From assembly GCF_900117455.1 (NCBI RefSeq), contig NZ_FPHO01000003.1, positions 2,260,501 through 2,324,500 on the forward strand: a stretch of 64,000 nt of DNA, given 5' to 3'. A model generated the notes under the pieces. The model made no database searches. It was not told where the DNA came from and was given only the letters and a program-made list of their open reading frames with translations. The stretch comes from Hyphomicrobium sp. CS1GBMeth3. Its GTDB lineage: Bacteria; Pseudomonadota; Alphaproteobacteria; Rhizobiales; Hyphomicrobiaceae. Made by a program: the position numbers and the translations under genes. Of this stretch, positions 56,941-64,000 are shown piece after piece. Position 1 is the stretch's first letter; each line of letters starts with the position of its first letter.

Positions 56941-58380
56941 TTATCGCGGCAGCGTGGTCTTACCCATCAGGAACTTGTCGATGGACGCGGCCGCCTGACG
57001 CCCTTCGCGGATCGCCCACACCACGAGCGACTGCCCACGCCGCACGTCACCAGCGGCGAACAGCTTGCCACCGCCTGGCAGGCGGTAGTCCTTCTCGTTG
57101 GCGTCGAGGCCTTTGAAACGCCCGCGCGCCACCGGCTCGAGGTCGAGACCCGTGAGCACGCCACCGTCCTTCGGTCCGGAGAAGCCCATGGCAAACAGAA
57201 CGAGATCAGCGTCCAGCGTCGCGTCCGAGCCGGGCACCGGCTGCAGCTTCTGATCGACGTGCACGTAGTTGAGCTTCTTGACCTTGCCGCCCTCGCCCGA
57301 GAAGCCCGTCGTCGACACAGAGAATTCGGTGACAGCGCCCTCGGCCTGAGACGTGGAGATGCGCAGCTTCAGCGGCCAGTTCGGCCACGACAGCGCCTTG
57401 TTCTCCTTGACCGGCGGCTTCGGCATGATCTCGAGCTGCGTCACCGACTTCGCGCCCTGACGGATCGACGTACCGATGCAGTCGGAGCCCGTGTCGCCAC
57501 CGCCGATGACGATGACGTGTTTGCCCTTGGCCGAGATCTCCTTGGTGCCGGGAAGCTGCGGCTCGCCCGCGACGCGCCGGTTCTGCTGCGTCAGGAAATC
57601 CATCGCATAGTGGATGCCGTCGAGGTTGCGACCCGGCGAGGCCGCGAAGAAATCGAACGGGGACTCCGAGCCCATGGCGAGGAGCACGGCGTCGTATTGC
57701 TCTTCAAGGTCGGGCGCTGAAACGTCGCTGCCGACATTGACGTTGAGGTGGAAGACGACACCTTCGGCCTCCATCTGCTTCTGCCGGCGCGCGATGATTT
57801 CCTTCTCCATCTTGAAGTCGGGGATGCCATAGGTGAGCAGACCACCCGGCCGCGCATTCTTCTCGTAGACGTACACGTCATGGCCCGCGCGCGCGAGTTG
57901 CTGCGCGGCGGCGAGCCCTGCCGGCCCGGATCCGATGATCGCGACAGACTTGCCCGTCTTGACCTCTGCCGGCTGCGGCGTGACCCAGCCGTTCTCGAAC
58001 GCGCGGTCCGCGATTGAGCACTCGATGGTTTTGATGGTCACCGGCACGTCGTCGATGTTGAGCGTGCAGGAGGCTTCGCACGGCGCCGGGCAGATGCGCC
58101 CCGTCACCTCGGGGAAGTTGTTGGTCGAGTGCAGGTTGTCGGCCGCCGTCTTCCAGTCGCCGCGATAGACGAGATCGTTCCAATCGGGGATCTGGTTGTT
58201 TACCGGGCACCCGTTGTGACAATAGGGAATGCCGCAGTCCATGCAGCGCGCGGCCTGCGTCTTCACCTCCGGCTCGGCCAGCGGCACCACGAACTCGTGC
58301 CAGTGCTTGATGCGCGTCTCGACCGGCTCGTACTTGCGGTCAGCGCGCTCAAACTCAAGAAATCCGGTCGGCTTTCCCAT
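56941..58380 (-). CDS. gltD: Glutamate synthase, small subunit (NADPH)
   Basis: This 479-residue flavoprotein passes electrons from NADPH to the large subunit in the GS-GOGAT route of ammonia assimilation. Two Cys clusters near the N-terminus ([30 protein letters not shown]) bind [4Fe-4S] centres. The FAD-binding motif is [20 protein letters not shown] and the NADPH-binding [13 protein letters not shown]; the C-terminus [20 protein letters not shown] completes the fold. The length equals E. coli GltD (472). It lies 129 bp downstream of gltB on the same strand: one operon, with a strong terminator after it. Confidence 0.97.
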   Translation of the reverse strand: MGKPTGFLEFERADRKYEPVETRIKHWHEFVVPLAEPEVKTQAARCMDCGIPYCHNGCPVNNQIPDWNDLVYRGDWKTAADNLHSTNNFPEVTGRICPAPCEASCTLNIDDVPVTIKTIECSIADRAFENGWVTPQPAEVKTGKSVAIIGSGPAGLAAAQQLARAGHDVYVYEKNARPGGLLTYGIPDFKMEKEIIARRQKQMEAEGVVFHLNVNVGSDVSAPDLEEQYDAVLLAMGSESPFDFFAASPGRNLDGIHYAMDFLTQQNRRVAGEPQLPGTKEISAKGKHVIVIGGGDTGSDCIGTSIRQGAKSVTQLEIMPKPPVKENKALSWPNWPLKLRISTSQAEGAVTEFSVSTTGFSGEGGKVKKLNYVHVDQKLQPVPGSDATLDADLVLFAMGFSGPKDGGVLTGLDLEPVARGRFKGLDANEKDYRLPGGGKLFAAGDVRRGQSLVVWAIREGRQAAASIDKFLMGKTTLPR

Positions 58381-58509
58381 CGTCGCTTCTTCTCTCGATC
58401 GTTCCCTCTCCCCACTCTGAGTGGGAAGCGGATCAGGACACGCGCTTCGCGTCGGATCCGTTGCTGTCCTTCACCCCGATTTCTCCCCCGCGACCTGCGG
58501 GAGAGAAGA

Positions 58510-61500
58510 TTAGGCCTGTACCCGCTCGGTCGCAGCTGCCGCGCGCGCCTTTGCGAGCTCGGTGAGCGCGCGACGGTACTCGAACGGCATGACCTTCTTG
58601 AACTTCGGCACATAGGCCGCCCAGTCGGCGAGGATTGTCTGCGCCTTGACCGAGTTGGTATAGTGCGCGTGCCGGACGATCAGCGTATGCAGACGCTCGA
58701 GATCCTGCTCGCGCATGTCGAGCATCAGCTCCGCGAGCTGCCGCGTCGCTTCGCCGTTGCCCTTGGCGAGCTTCTCGACCAGCGCCGCGTCCTGCGCCAG
58801 AACTTCGATCTCCACCATCTCCTTGTTGAGACGGCTCTCGAGCTCGCCGCTCTCGTCGAGCACGTAGGCCACGCCACCCGACATACCGGCGGCGAAGTTC
58901 CGCCCCGTGGGACCGAGCACGACGACGCAGCCACCGGTCATGTACTCGCAGCCGTGGTCACCCGTGCCCTCGACCACCGCATAGGCACCGGAGTTGCGCA
59001 CGGCGAAGCGCTCGCCGGCAACGCCGCGGAAATAGCACTCGCCGGTGATGGCGCCATAAAGCACCGTGTTACCGACGATGATGCTTTCCTCAGGCACGAT
59101 GCTCGACGTCGGGTCGGGCCGCACGATGATCTTGCCGCCGGACAGCCCCTTGCCGACATAGTCGTTGCCCTCGCCGACGAGATCGAGCGTGAGGCCGCGC
59201 GCGGCCCAGGCGCCGAAGCTCTGCCCGGCCGTGCCTTTGAAGGTCAGCCAGATCGTGTCCTCGGGCAGGCCGGAGTGGCCATAGCGCTTGGCGATTTGAC
59301 CGGAGAGCATGGTGCCGGCCGTGCGGTCCGTGTTCTTGATTCCGAACTCGGCATTGACCGGCTTCTTGGAGTCGAGCGCCGGCAGCGCAGCCTTGATCAA
59401 CTGGTTGTCGAGCACCTTCTCGAGACCATGGTCCTGCGTCTCGCAATGGTAGATCGCGACGTCCTTCGGCGCGTGCGGCTTGTGGAACACCTTCGAGAAG
59501 TCGAGGCCGCGCGCCTTCCAGTGGTCGATGGCGCGGTCCTTGTTGAGCCAATCGGTCTGGCCGATCATCTGGTCGAAGCGATGGTAGCCCATTGCCGCCA
59601 TCAGCTCGCGCACCTCCTCGGCGACAAAGAAGAAGTAGTTGACCACATGCTCAGGCTGGCCCGTGAAACGCGCGCGCAGCACGGGGTCCTGCGTCGCCAC
59701 GCCGACCGGGCAGGTGTTGAGATGGCACTTGCGCATCATGATGCAGCCGGCGGCGATCAAGGGCGCCGTCGAGAAGCCGAACTCGTCCGCGCCGAGCAGC
59801 GCGCCGACGATCACGTCGCGGCCCGTGCGCAGACCGCCGTCCACCTGCACGGCGATGCGGCCGCGCAGCCGGTTGATGACCAGCGTCTGATGCGTCTCGG
59901 CGAGGCCGATCTCCCACGGGCTGCCCGCGTGCTTGAGCGAGGTCAGCGGCGAGGCGCCGGTGCCGCCCTCGAACCCCGAGATGGTCACGTGATCGGCGCG
60001 AGCCTTTGCGACGCCGGCGGCAACCGTGCCGACACCGACCTCGGAGACGAGCTTTACCGACACCTGTCCGTCGGGGTTCGTGTTCTTGAGATCGAAGATG
60101 AGCTGCGCCAGGTCCTCGATCGAATAGATGTCATGGTGCGGCGGCGGCGAGATGAGGCCTACGCCCGGTGTCGAGTGGCGCACCTTGGCGATGGTCGCGT
60201 CCACCTTGTGGCCGGGCAGCTGGCCGCCCTCGCCGGGTTTCGCGCCCTGCGCCATCTTGATCTGCATCATGTCCGAGTTGACGAGATACTCGGTGGTGAC
60301 TCCGAAGCGGCCGGAGGCGATCTGCTTGATTGCCGAGCGCATGGAGTCGCCGTTTGGCAGCGGCTTGAAGCGGTCGGTCTCCTCGCCGCCCTCGCCCGTG
60401 TTCGACTTGCCGCCGATGCGGTTCATGGCGATGGCCAGCGTCGTGTGGGCCTCACGCGAGATCGAGCCGAAGCTCATGGCGCCGGTGGCGAAGCGCTTCA
60501 CGATCTCGGAGGCGGGTTCCACTTCCTCGACCGGTATCGGTTTCCGCCCCATGCTTTCGGCGGAACGGACGCGAAACAGGCCACGCATGGTGAGCAGTTG
60601 CTCGGACTGCGCATCGATCGCTTTGGAGAAGTCGCGATATTTTTGCGGGATGCGGCCCGCCATGGCGTCTCCGGGCTCGGTTGAGCGCACGGCATGCTGC
60701 AGGTCCGCGACCACGCTTGGGCGCCAGACATGCGCTTCACCGCGCACGCGATAGGCGTACTCGCCGCCGACATCGAGCGCATTGGCGAGCACCGGCGCAT
60801 TGCCGAAGGCGCTCGTATGACGCTCGCACGTCTCGCGCGCGATCTCGCGCAGCCCGACGCCCTCGACCGAGGTGTGCGTGCCCGTGAAGTACTTGCGCAC
60901 GAACGGCGTCCTGAGCCCCACGGCGTCGAAGATCTGCGCTCCGCAGTACGACTGGTAGGTCGAAATGCCCATCTTGGCCATGACCTTGAGCAGCGCCTTG
61001 CCGATGGCCTTGATGTACTTTTTCTTGACGTCCTCCGGCGTGAGGTCCTGGCCGAGTTCCGGCGCCATCTTGGCCAGCGTGTCGAAGGCGATATAGGGGT
61101 TGATCGCCTCGGCGCCGTAGCCGGCCAGCGTGCAGAACTGATGCACCTCGTGCGCCTCGCCCGTCTCCACGACCAGGCCCACTGACGTTCTGAGACCCTG
61201 CCGGATCAGGTGATGGTGCACGGCGCTGGTCGCGAGCAGCGACGGGATCGGAATCCGGTCCGGACCGGCCAGCCGATCGGAGAGGATGATGATGTTGTAG
61301 CCGTGCGAGCGCACGGCCTCCTCCGCTTCGGCGCAGATGACGTCAACGGCCGGCGCCATGCCCGACGGGCCCTGGTCCACGGGATAGGTGATGTCGATCG
61401 TGATCGAGGAGAAGTGGTTGTCCTTGACCTCGCCGATCTGGCGGATGCGCTCGAGATCCTCGTTGGTGAGGATCGGCTGGTGGACCTCGAGCCGCTTGAC

Positions 61501-63210
61501 CTTCGACGTGCCTTCGAGATCGAGGATGTTCGGCCGCGGTCCGATGAACGAGACGAGGCTCATCACCAACTCTTCGCGGATGGAGTCGATCGGCGGGTTG
61601 GTGACCTGCGCGAAGTTCTGCTTGAAGTAGGTGTGCAGGAGCTTGGGCTTCGACGACAGCGCCGAGATCGGCGAGTCGTTGCCCATGGAGCCGATAGCTT
61701 CCTCGCCCCTGGCACCCATCGGCGACATCAGAAGCTTGAGGCTCTCCTGCGTGTAGCCGAACGTCTGCTGCAGATCGAGCAGCGACACGTTGCTGCGACG
61801 CGTCTCGGTCTTCTTGGTCGAGAGCGGCAGGTCCGAGACCATGATCTGCGTGCGCTTCACCCAGCTCTCGTACGGATGCAGGGCGGAAAGCTCCGCCTTG
61901 AGCTCGTCATCCGAGATGATGCAGCCCTTCTCGAGGTCGATCAGCAGCATCTTGCCGGGCTGGAGGCGCCACTTCTTGACGATGTCGGCCTCGGGCACGG
62001 TGATCACGCCCGCTTCCGAGCTCATGATGACCATGCCGTCCTTGGTCACGATGTAGCGCGCCGGCCTCAAGCCGTTGCGGTCGAGCGTGGCGCCGATCTG
62101 GCGTCCGTCGGTGAACGCCATGGCCGCCGGGCCGTCCCACGGCTCCATGAGGCAGGCGTGATACTCGTAGAAGGCGCGCCGCTTGGCATCCATCTGCGGA
62201 TTGCCGGCCCACGCCTCGGGGATCAGCATCATGGCGGCGTGCGCCAGGCTATAGCCGCCCATGACCAGGAACTCGAGCGCGTTGTCGAAGCAGGCCGTGT
62301 CGGACTGGCCCTCGTACGAGATCGGCCACAGCTTGGCGATGTCGTCGCCGAACAGCGGCGAGGATACGGAAGCCTGACGAGCCGCCATCCAGTTCACGTT
62401 GCCGCGCAGCGTGTTGATCTCGCCGTTGTGGGCGACCATGCGGTAGGGGTGCGCGAGCTTCCACGACGGGAAGGTGTTCGTCGAGAAGCGCTGATGCACC
62501 AGCGCCATCGCCGAGACGACGCGCGGATCCGCGAGGTCCTTGTAGTACGCGCCGACTTGATAGGAGAGGAACATCCCCTTGTAGACGACGGTGCGGATGG
62601 AGAGGCTCACCGGATAATGCCCGATGTCGCGGCCGCGATAGGAGTTGTGAAGCGCGTTCGAGACGATCTTGCGCACGAGATAGAGTCGGCGTTCGAAATC
62701 CTTCTCGCTCATGCCCTCGGGCCGCTTGATGAAGATCTGCCGGTGCACAGGTTCGGTGGCCCGCACCAGGTCCGAGAGGCAGGAATTGTCGACCGGCACC
62801 GAGCGCCAGCCCAGAAGCTCGAGGTTCTCCTCGCGCAGGATGCGCTCCCACACGCTCTGACAGTGCGCATCGAGCCGCTCGTCGCGCGGCATGAACAGCG
62901 CGCCGACAGCATAGTGCAGCGCCTCCGGCAGCTTGAAGCCGAGCTTGGCGCACTCCTCCGAGAAGAACGCGTGCGGAATCTGGATCAGCATGCCCGCGCC
63001 GTCGCCGGCCAGCGGATCTGCGCCGACGGCGCCGCGGTGCTCGAGATTGCACAGCATCTTGAGCCCGTCCGCGATCACGCGGTGCGATTTCTCGCCCTTG
63101 AGATTGGCGATGAAGCCAACGCCGCACGCGTCACGCTCCTGGCTCGGATCGAAAAGACCCTGCGCTTCGGGGCGCTCATAGATGCCGGAAGAGGGCATGG
63201 CATTGGTCAT
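58510..63210 (-). CDS. gltB: Glutamate synthase, large subunit (NADPH)
   Basis: This 1566-residue enzyme hydrolyses glutamine to ammonia and transfers it to 2-oxoglutarate, forming two glutamates. The N-terminal glutaminase (about 29-430) has Cys29 (RDACGVGF), which should become the N-terminal residue after removal of a 28-residue propeptide. The FMN-binding synthase domain (about 830-1210) has [28 protein letters not shown], a Cys-rich [3Fe-4S] site [20 protein letters not shown]; the C-terminal GXGXG beta-helix (about 1250-1510) contains [11 protein letters not shown]. The length matches the family (about 1500-1570). It is the first gene of gltBD, with a 483-bp upstream region. Confidence 0.97.
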   Translation of the reverse strand: MTNAMPSSGIYERPEAQGLFDPSQERDACGVGFIANLKGEKSHRVIADGLKMLCNLEHRGAVGADPLAGDGAGMLIQIPHAFFSEECAKLGFKLPEALHYAVGALFMPRDERLDAHCQSVWERILREENLELLGWRSVPVDNSCLSDLVRATEPVHRQIFIKRPEGMSEKDFERRLYLVRKIVSNALHNSYRGRDIGHYPVSLSIRTVVYKGMFLSYQVGAYYKDLADPRVVSAMALVHQRFSTNTFPSWKLAHPYRMVAHNGEINTLRGNVNWMAARQASVSSPLFGDDIAKLWPISYEGQSDTACFDNALEFLVMGGYSLAHAAMMLIPEAWAGNPQMDAKRRAFYEYHACLMEPWDGPAAMAFTDGRQIGATLDRNGLRPARYIVTKDGMVIMSSEAGVITVPEADIVKKWRLQPGKMLLIDLEKGCIISDDELKAELSALHPYESWVKRTQIMVSDLPLSTKKTETRRSNVSLLDLQQTFGYTQESLKLLMSPMGARGEEAIGSMGNDSPISALSSKPKLLHTYFKQNFAQVTNPPIDSIREELVMSLVSFIGPRPNILDLEGTSKVKRLEVHQPILTNEDLERIRQIGEVKDNHFSSITIDITYPVDQGPSGMAPAVDVICAEAEEAVRSHGYNIIILSDRLAGPDRIPIPSLLATSAVHHHLIRQGLRTSVGLVVETGEAHEVHQFCTLAGYGAEAINPYIAFDTLAKMAPELGQDLTPEDVKKKYIKAIGKALLKVMAKMGISTYQSYCGAQIFDAVGLRTPFVRKYFTGTHTSVEGVGLREIARETCERHTSAFGNAPVLANALDVGGEYAYRVRGEAHVWRPSVVADLQHAVRSTEPGDAMAGRIPQKYRDFSKAIDAQSEQLLTMRGLFRVRSAESMGRKPIPVEEVEPASEIVKRFATGAMSFGSISREAHTTLAIAMNRIGGKSNTGEGGEETDRFKPLPNGDSMRSAIKQIASGRFGVTTEYLVNSDMMQIKMAQGAKPGEGGQLPGHKVDATIAKVRHSTPGVGLISPPPHHDIYSIEDLAQLIFDLKNTNPDGQVSVKLVSEVGVGTVAAGVAKARADHVTISGFEGGTGASPLTSLKHAGSPWEIGLAETHQTLVINRLRGRIAVQVDGGLRTGRDVIVGALLGADEFGFSTAPLIAAGCIMMRKCHLNTCPVGVATQDPVLRARFTGQPEHVVNYFFFVAEEVRELMAAMGYHRFDQMIGQTDWLNKDRAIDHWKARGLDFSKVFHKPHAPKDVAIYHCETQDHGLEKVLDNQLIKAALPALDSKKPVNAEFGIKNTDRTAGTMLSGQIAKRYGHSGLPEDTIWLTFKGTAGQSFGAWAARGLTLDLVGEGNDYVGKGLSGGKIIVRPDPTSSIVPEESIIVGNTVLYGAITGECYFRGVAGERFAVRNSGAYAVVEGTGDHGCEYMTGGCVVVLGPTGRNFAAGMSGGVAYVLDESGELESRLNKEMVEIEVLAQDAALVEKLAKGNGEATRQLAELMLDMREQDLERLHTLIVRHAHYTNSVKAQTILADWAAYVPKFKKVMPFEYRRALTELAKARAAAATERVQA

Positions 63211-63693
63211 GGACAGTGTCCTCGGATCGTCAAAGGCAAACCAGCATCGCTGCCGGGTTGGAGTGGCATCCGCTCAAGCCTTACGGATGCAACCTGTGTC
63301 TTGGTCTTGGATGTAATGGACGCCTGCGTCGGGCCGGAAAATGAACAAAGTCCGGCCGTTCAGGTCACTCCGTAATCCGGGGGGCAACCGCTCACGAGGC
63401 GTGACAGCTTTCCAACCACCGCAATTCAACTCCGAAAGCACGCGCGAGCGTGCGCCATCCGCGTCGCCCTGCGTGCCAGAAAACGTCTGCCGCGACCGTA
63501 GCGCGGCTGAAGACCGATCATAAAGGACAGCAATGCTGACCTTTCGAGGTGAATGTTGCAGATTTTGCCCTGCAACACAAGCGTGTTTCGAAGCTTAGAA
63601 GCAGAGTTGCGCGGAAGCATCAAAAAAAGGCGGCGGCAGGGAGCTGCCGCCGCCTCGAGCGAGCCAGAGGGGGAGAAGGCTCGGCTGCTGCGA
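63211..63693. other. Intergenic region upstream of gltB
   Basis: This 483-bp gap holds the gltB promoter (minus strand) and the end of the hsp20 unit. It contains a perfect GCACGC-GCGA-GCGTGC hairpin (63438-63453) and the hsp20 terminator. No sigma-54 (-24/-12) box and no NtrC-type palindrome could be assigned by eye. Short frames here have no recognisable product. Confidence 0.4.
63622..63654 (-). terminator. Intrinsic terminator of the hsp20 gene
   Basis: Minus-strand GGCGGCGGCAG and CTGCCGCCGCC pair perfectly over 11 bp (63629-63639, 63644-63654) with a four-base loop, followed by seven T (63622-63628). Confidence 0.92.
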
Positions 63694-64000
63694 TTAGGAC
63701 TGCGCCTCGAGTGTCCTGGGCTCGGCGCGGACACCGATCGGAATCGAACGCGGACGCATGCGCTCGGGCAGATTCCGTACAAGGTCGATGTTGAGCAGTC
63801 CGTCCTTAAGGTCGGCGCCCTTCACCTCCACGTGGTCGGCGAGCTGGAAGCGCCGTTCGAAGGAGCGCGCCGCGATGCCGCGATGCAGATAGCGCCGCTG
63901 CTCGCTCTCGCTGGACTCGGGCTTCTTCTCTCCGCGGATGGAAAGCGCGCTCTCCTTCACGTCCACCTTGATCTCGTCCGCGGTAAAGCCCGCCACCGCC
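63694..64000 (-). CDS. Hsp20/alpha-crystallin small heat-shock protein (cut by window end)
   Basis: This is the C-terminal 102 or so residues of a small heat-shock protein (IbpA type), an ATP-independent holdase. The alpha-crystallin domain is visible: GFTADEIKVDVKESALSIRG, EKKPESSESEQRRYLHRGIA, ARSFERRFQLADHVEVKGAD and LKDGLLNIDLVRNLPER. The C-terminal anchor RSIPIG carries the I-x-I motif that docks neighbours in the oligomer. The N-terminal part and the promoter, probably with a ROSE-like thermometer as in rhizobial hsp genes, are outside the window. A strong terminator follows. Confidence 0.94.
   Translation of the reverse strand, partial: AVAGFTADEIKVDVKESALSIRGEKKPESSESEQRRYLHRGIAARSFERRFQLADHVEVKGADLKDGLLNIDLVRNLPERMRPRSIPIGVRAEPRTLEAQS

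Noticed and set aside
58129..63375. Two long plus-strand frames (58129-60684 and 61210-63375) antisense to gltB and gltD
   Set aside because: They are codon-bias shadows of gltBD, whose motifs are complete on the minus strand.
1..64000. CRISPR array, prophage, integrative element or insertion sequence
   Set aside because: No regularly spaced direct repeats, integrase, transposase or phage structural genes were seen. The repeats found are intergenic palindromes or in-frame repeats.
1..64000. tRNA or rRNA genes
   Set aside because: The intergenic gaps were read for T-loop and anticodon-arm patterns and none was convincing. A covariance-model scan would be decisive.

Overview
The window is a GC-rich (roughly two-thirds G+C by eye) chromosomal segment of an alphaproteobacterium, most likely order Hyphomicrobiales and perhaps Hyphomicrobiaceae-like. 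The pointers are a ChpT phosphotransferase of the CtrA/CpdR cell-cycle relay, an EipA-type DUF1134 envelope protein, small proteins of the DUF4169 and DUF3775 types, a bacterial leucyl-transferase (Bpt), and the alphaproteobacterial order rpoZ-spoT/rel-pdxJ-acpS-lepB-rnc-era-recO-parC. No rRNA, tRNA, CRISPR array, prophage, integrase or transposase was seen. Almost everything is chromosomal housekeeping; the accessory flavour comes from a ccdAB toxin-antitoxin pair, palindromic repeats and several enzyme-fold proteins that lack catalytic residues.

Layout. 1-1.5 kb: end of fumC, a ccdAB pair with a clear promoter/operator, and two small DNA-binding-type proteins. 1.5-9.7 kb: a 1352-residue AsmA-like protein (-), a tandem palindromic repeat, a UvrD/PcrA helicase (+), and two hypothetical proteins (-). 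9.7-14.3 kb: a Pcm-like methyltransferase (-), bactofilin, RlmJ, a cold-shock protein and two secreted cysteine-containing proteins (+), with textbook terminators between them. 14.3-20.2 kb: a FetAB-like ABC exporter and a chpT/response-regulator pair (-), then EipA-like and coiled-coil envelope proteins (+). 20.4-26.8 kb: TauE-like, DUF4212-like and solute-symporter-like membrane proteins (+), then an alpha/beta hydrolase and a soluble lytic transglycosylase (-). 27-31 kb: dapA, smpB and a peroxiredoxin-fold protein (+); DUF3775, family-5 uracil-DNA glycosylase and a LabA/NYN protein (-). 31.4-44 kb: the long rpoZ-to-parC block, interrupted by a patatin-like pseudoenzyme with a divergent HxlR regulator and by a CAP-domain gene. 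44-50 kb: a secreted protein, bpt, a RimK-type ligase, small membrane proteins, a di-haem cytochrome c peroxidase and two small genes. 49.9-56.7 kb: a MotA/TolQ-like plus MotB/OmpA-like pair separated only by two palindromes, galU, an MltB-like transglycosylase, a DUF459 SGNH-like protein and an HPF. 56.9-63.2 kb: gltD and gltB; then the C-terminus of an Hsp20.

How it fits together. Peptidoglycan and envelope upkeep recur throughout (two lytic transglycosylases, bactofilin, AsmA, EipA, the MotAB-like motor, signal peptidase, GalU, DapA). A second theme is ribosome and stringent-response control (Rel/SpoT with omega, SmpB, HPF, RNase III, Era, RlmJ, cold-shock protein). GltBD assimilates nitrogen. 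The most unusual signals are: two large palindromes that fill the gap between the MotA-like and MotB-like genes and contain the latter's ribosome binding site; a structured leader that would hide the ribosome binding site of a 68-residue protein; and a set of apparent pseudoenzymes (a patatin without its Ser and Asp, a peroxiredoxin without its active-site Cys, and an SGNH-type protein with Asp at the Ser position).
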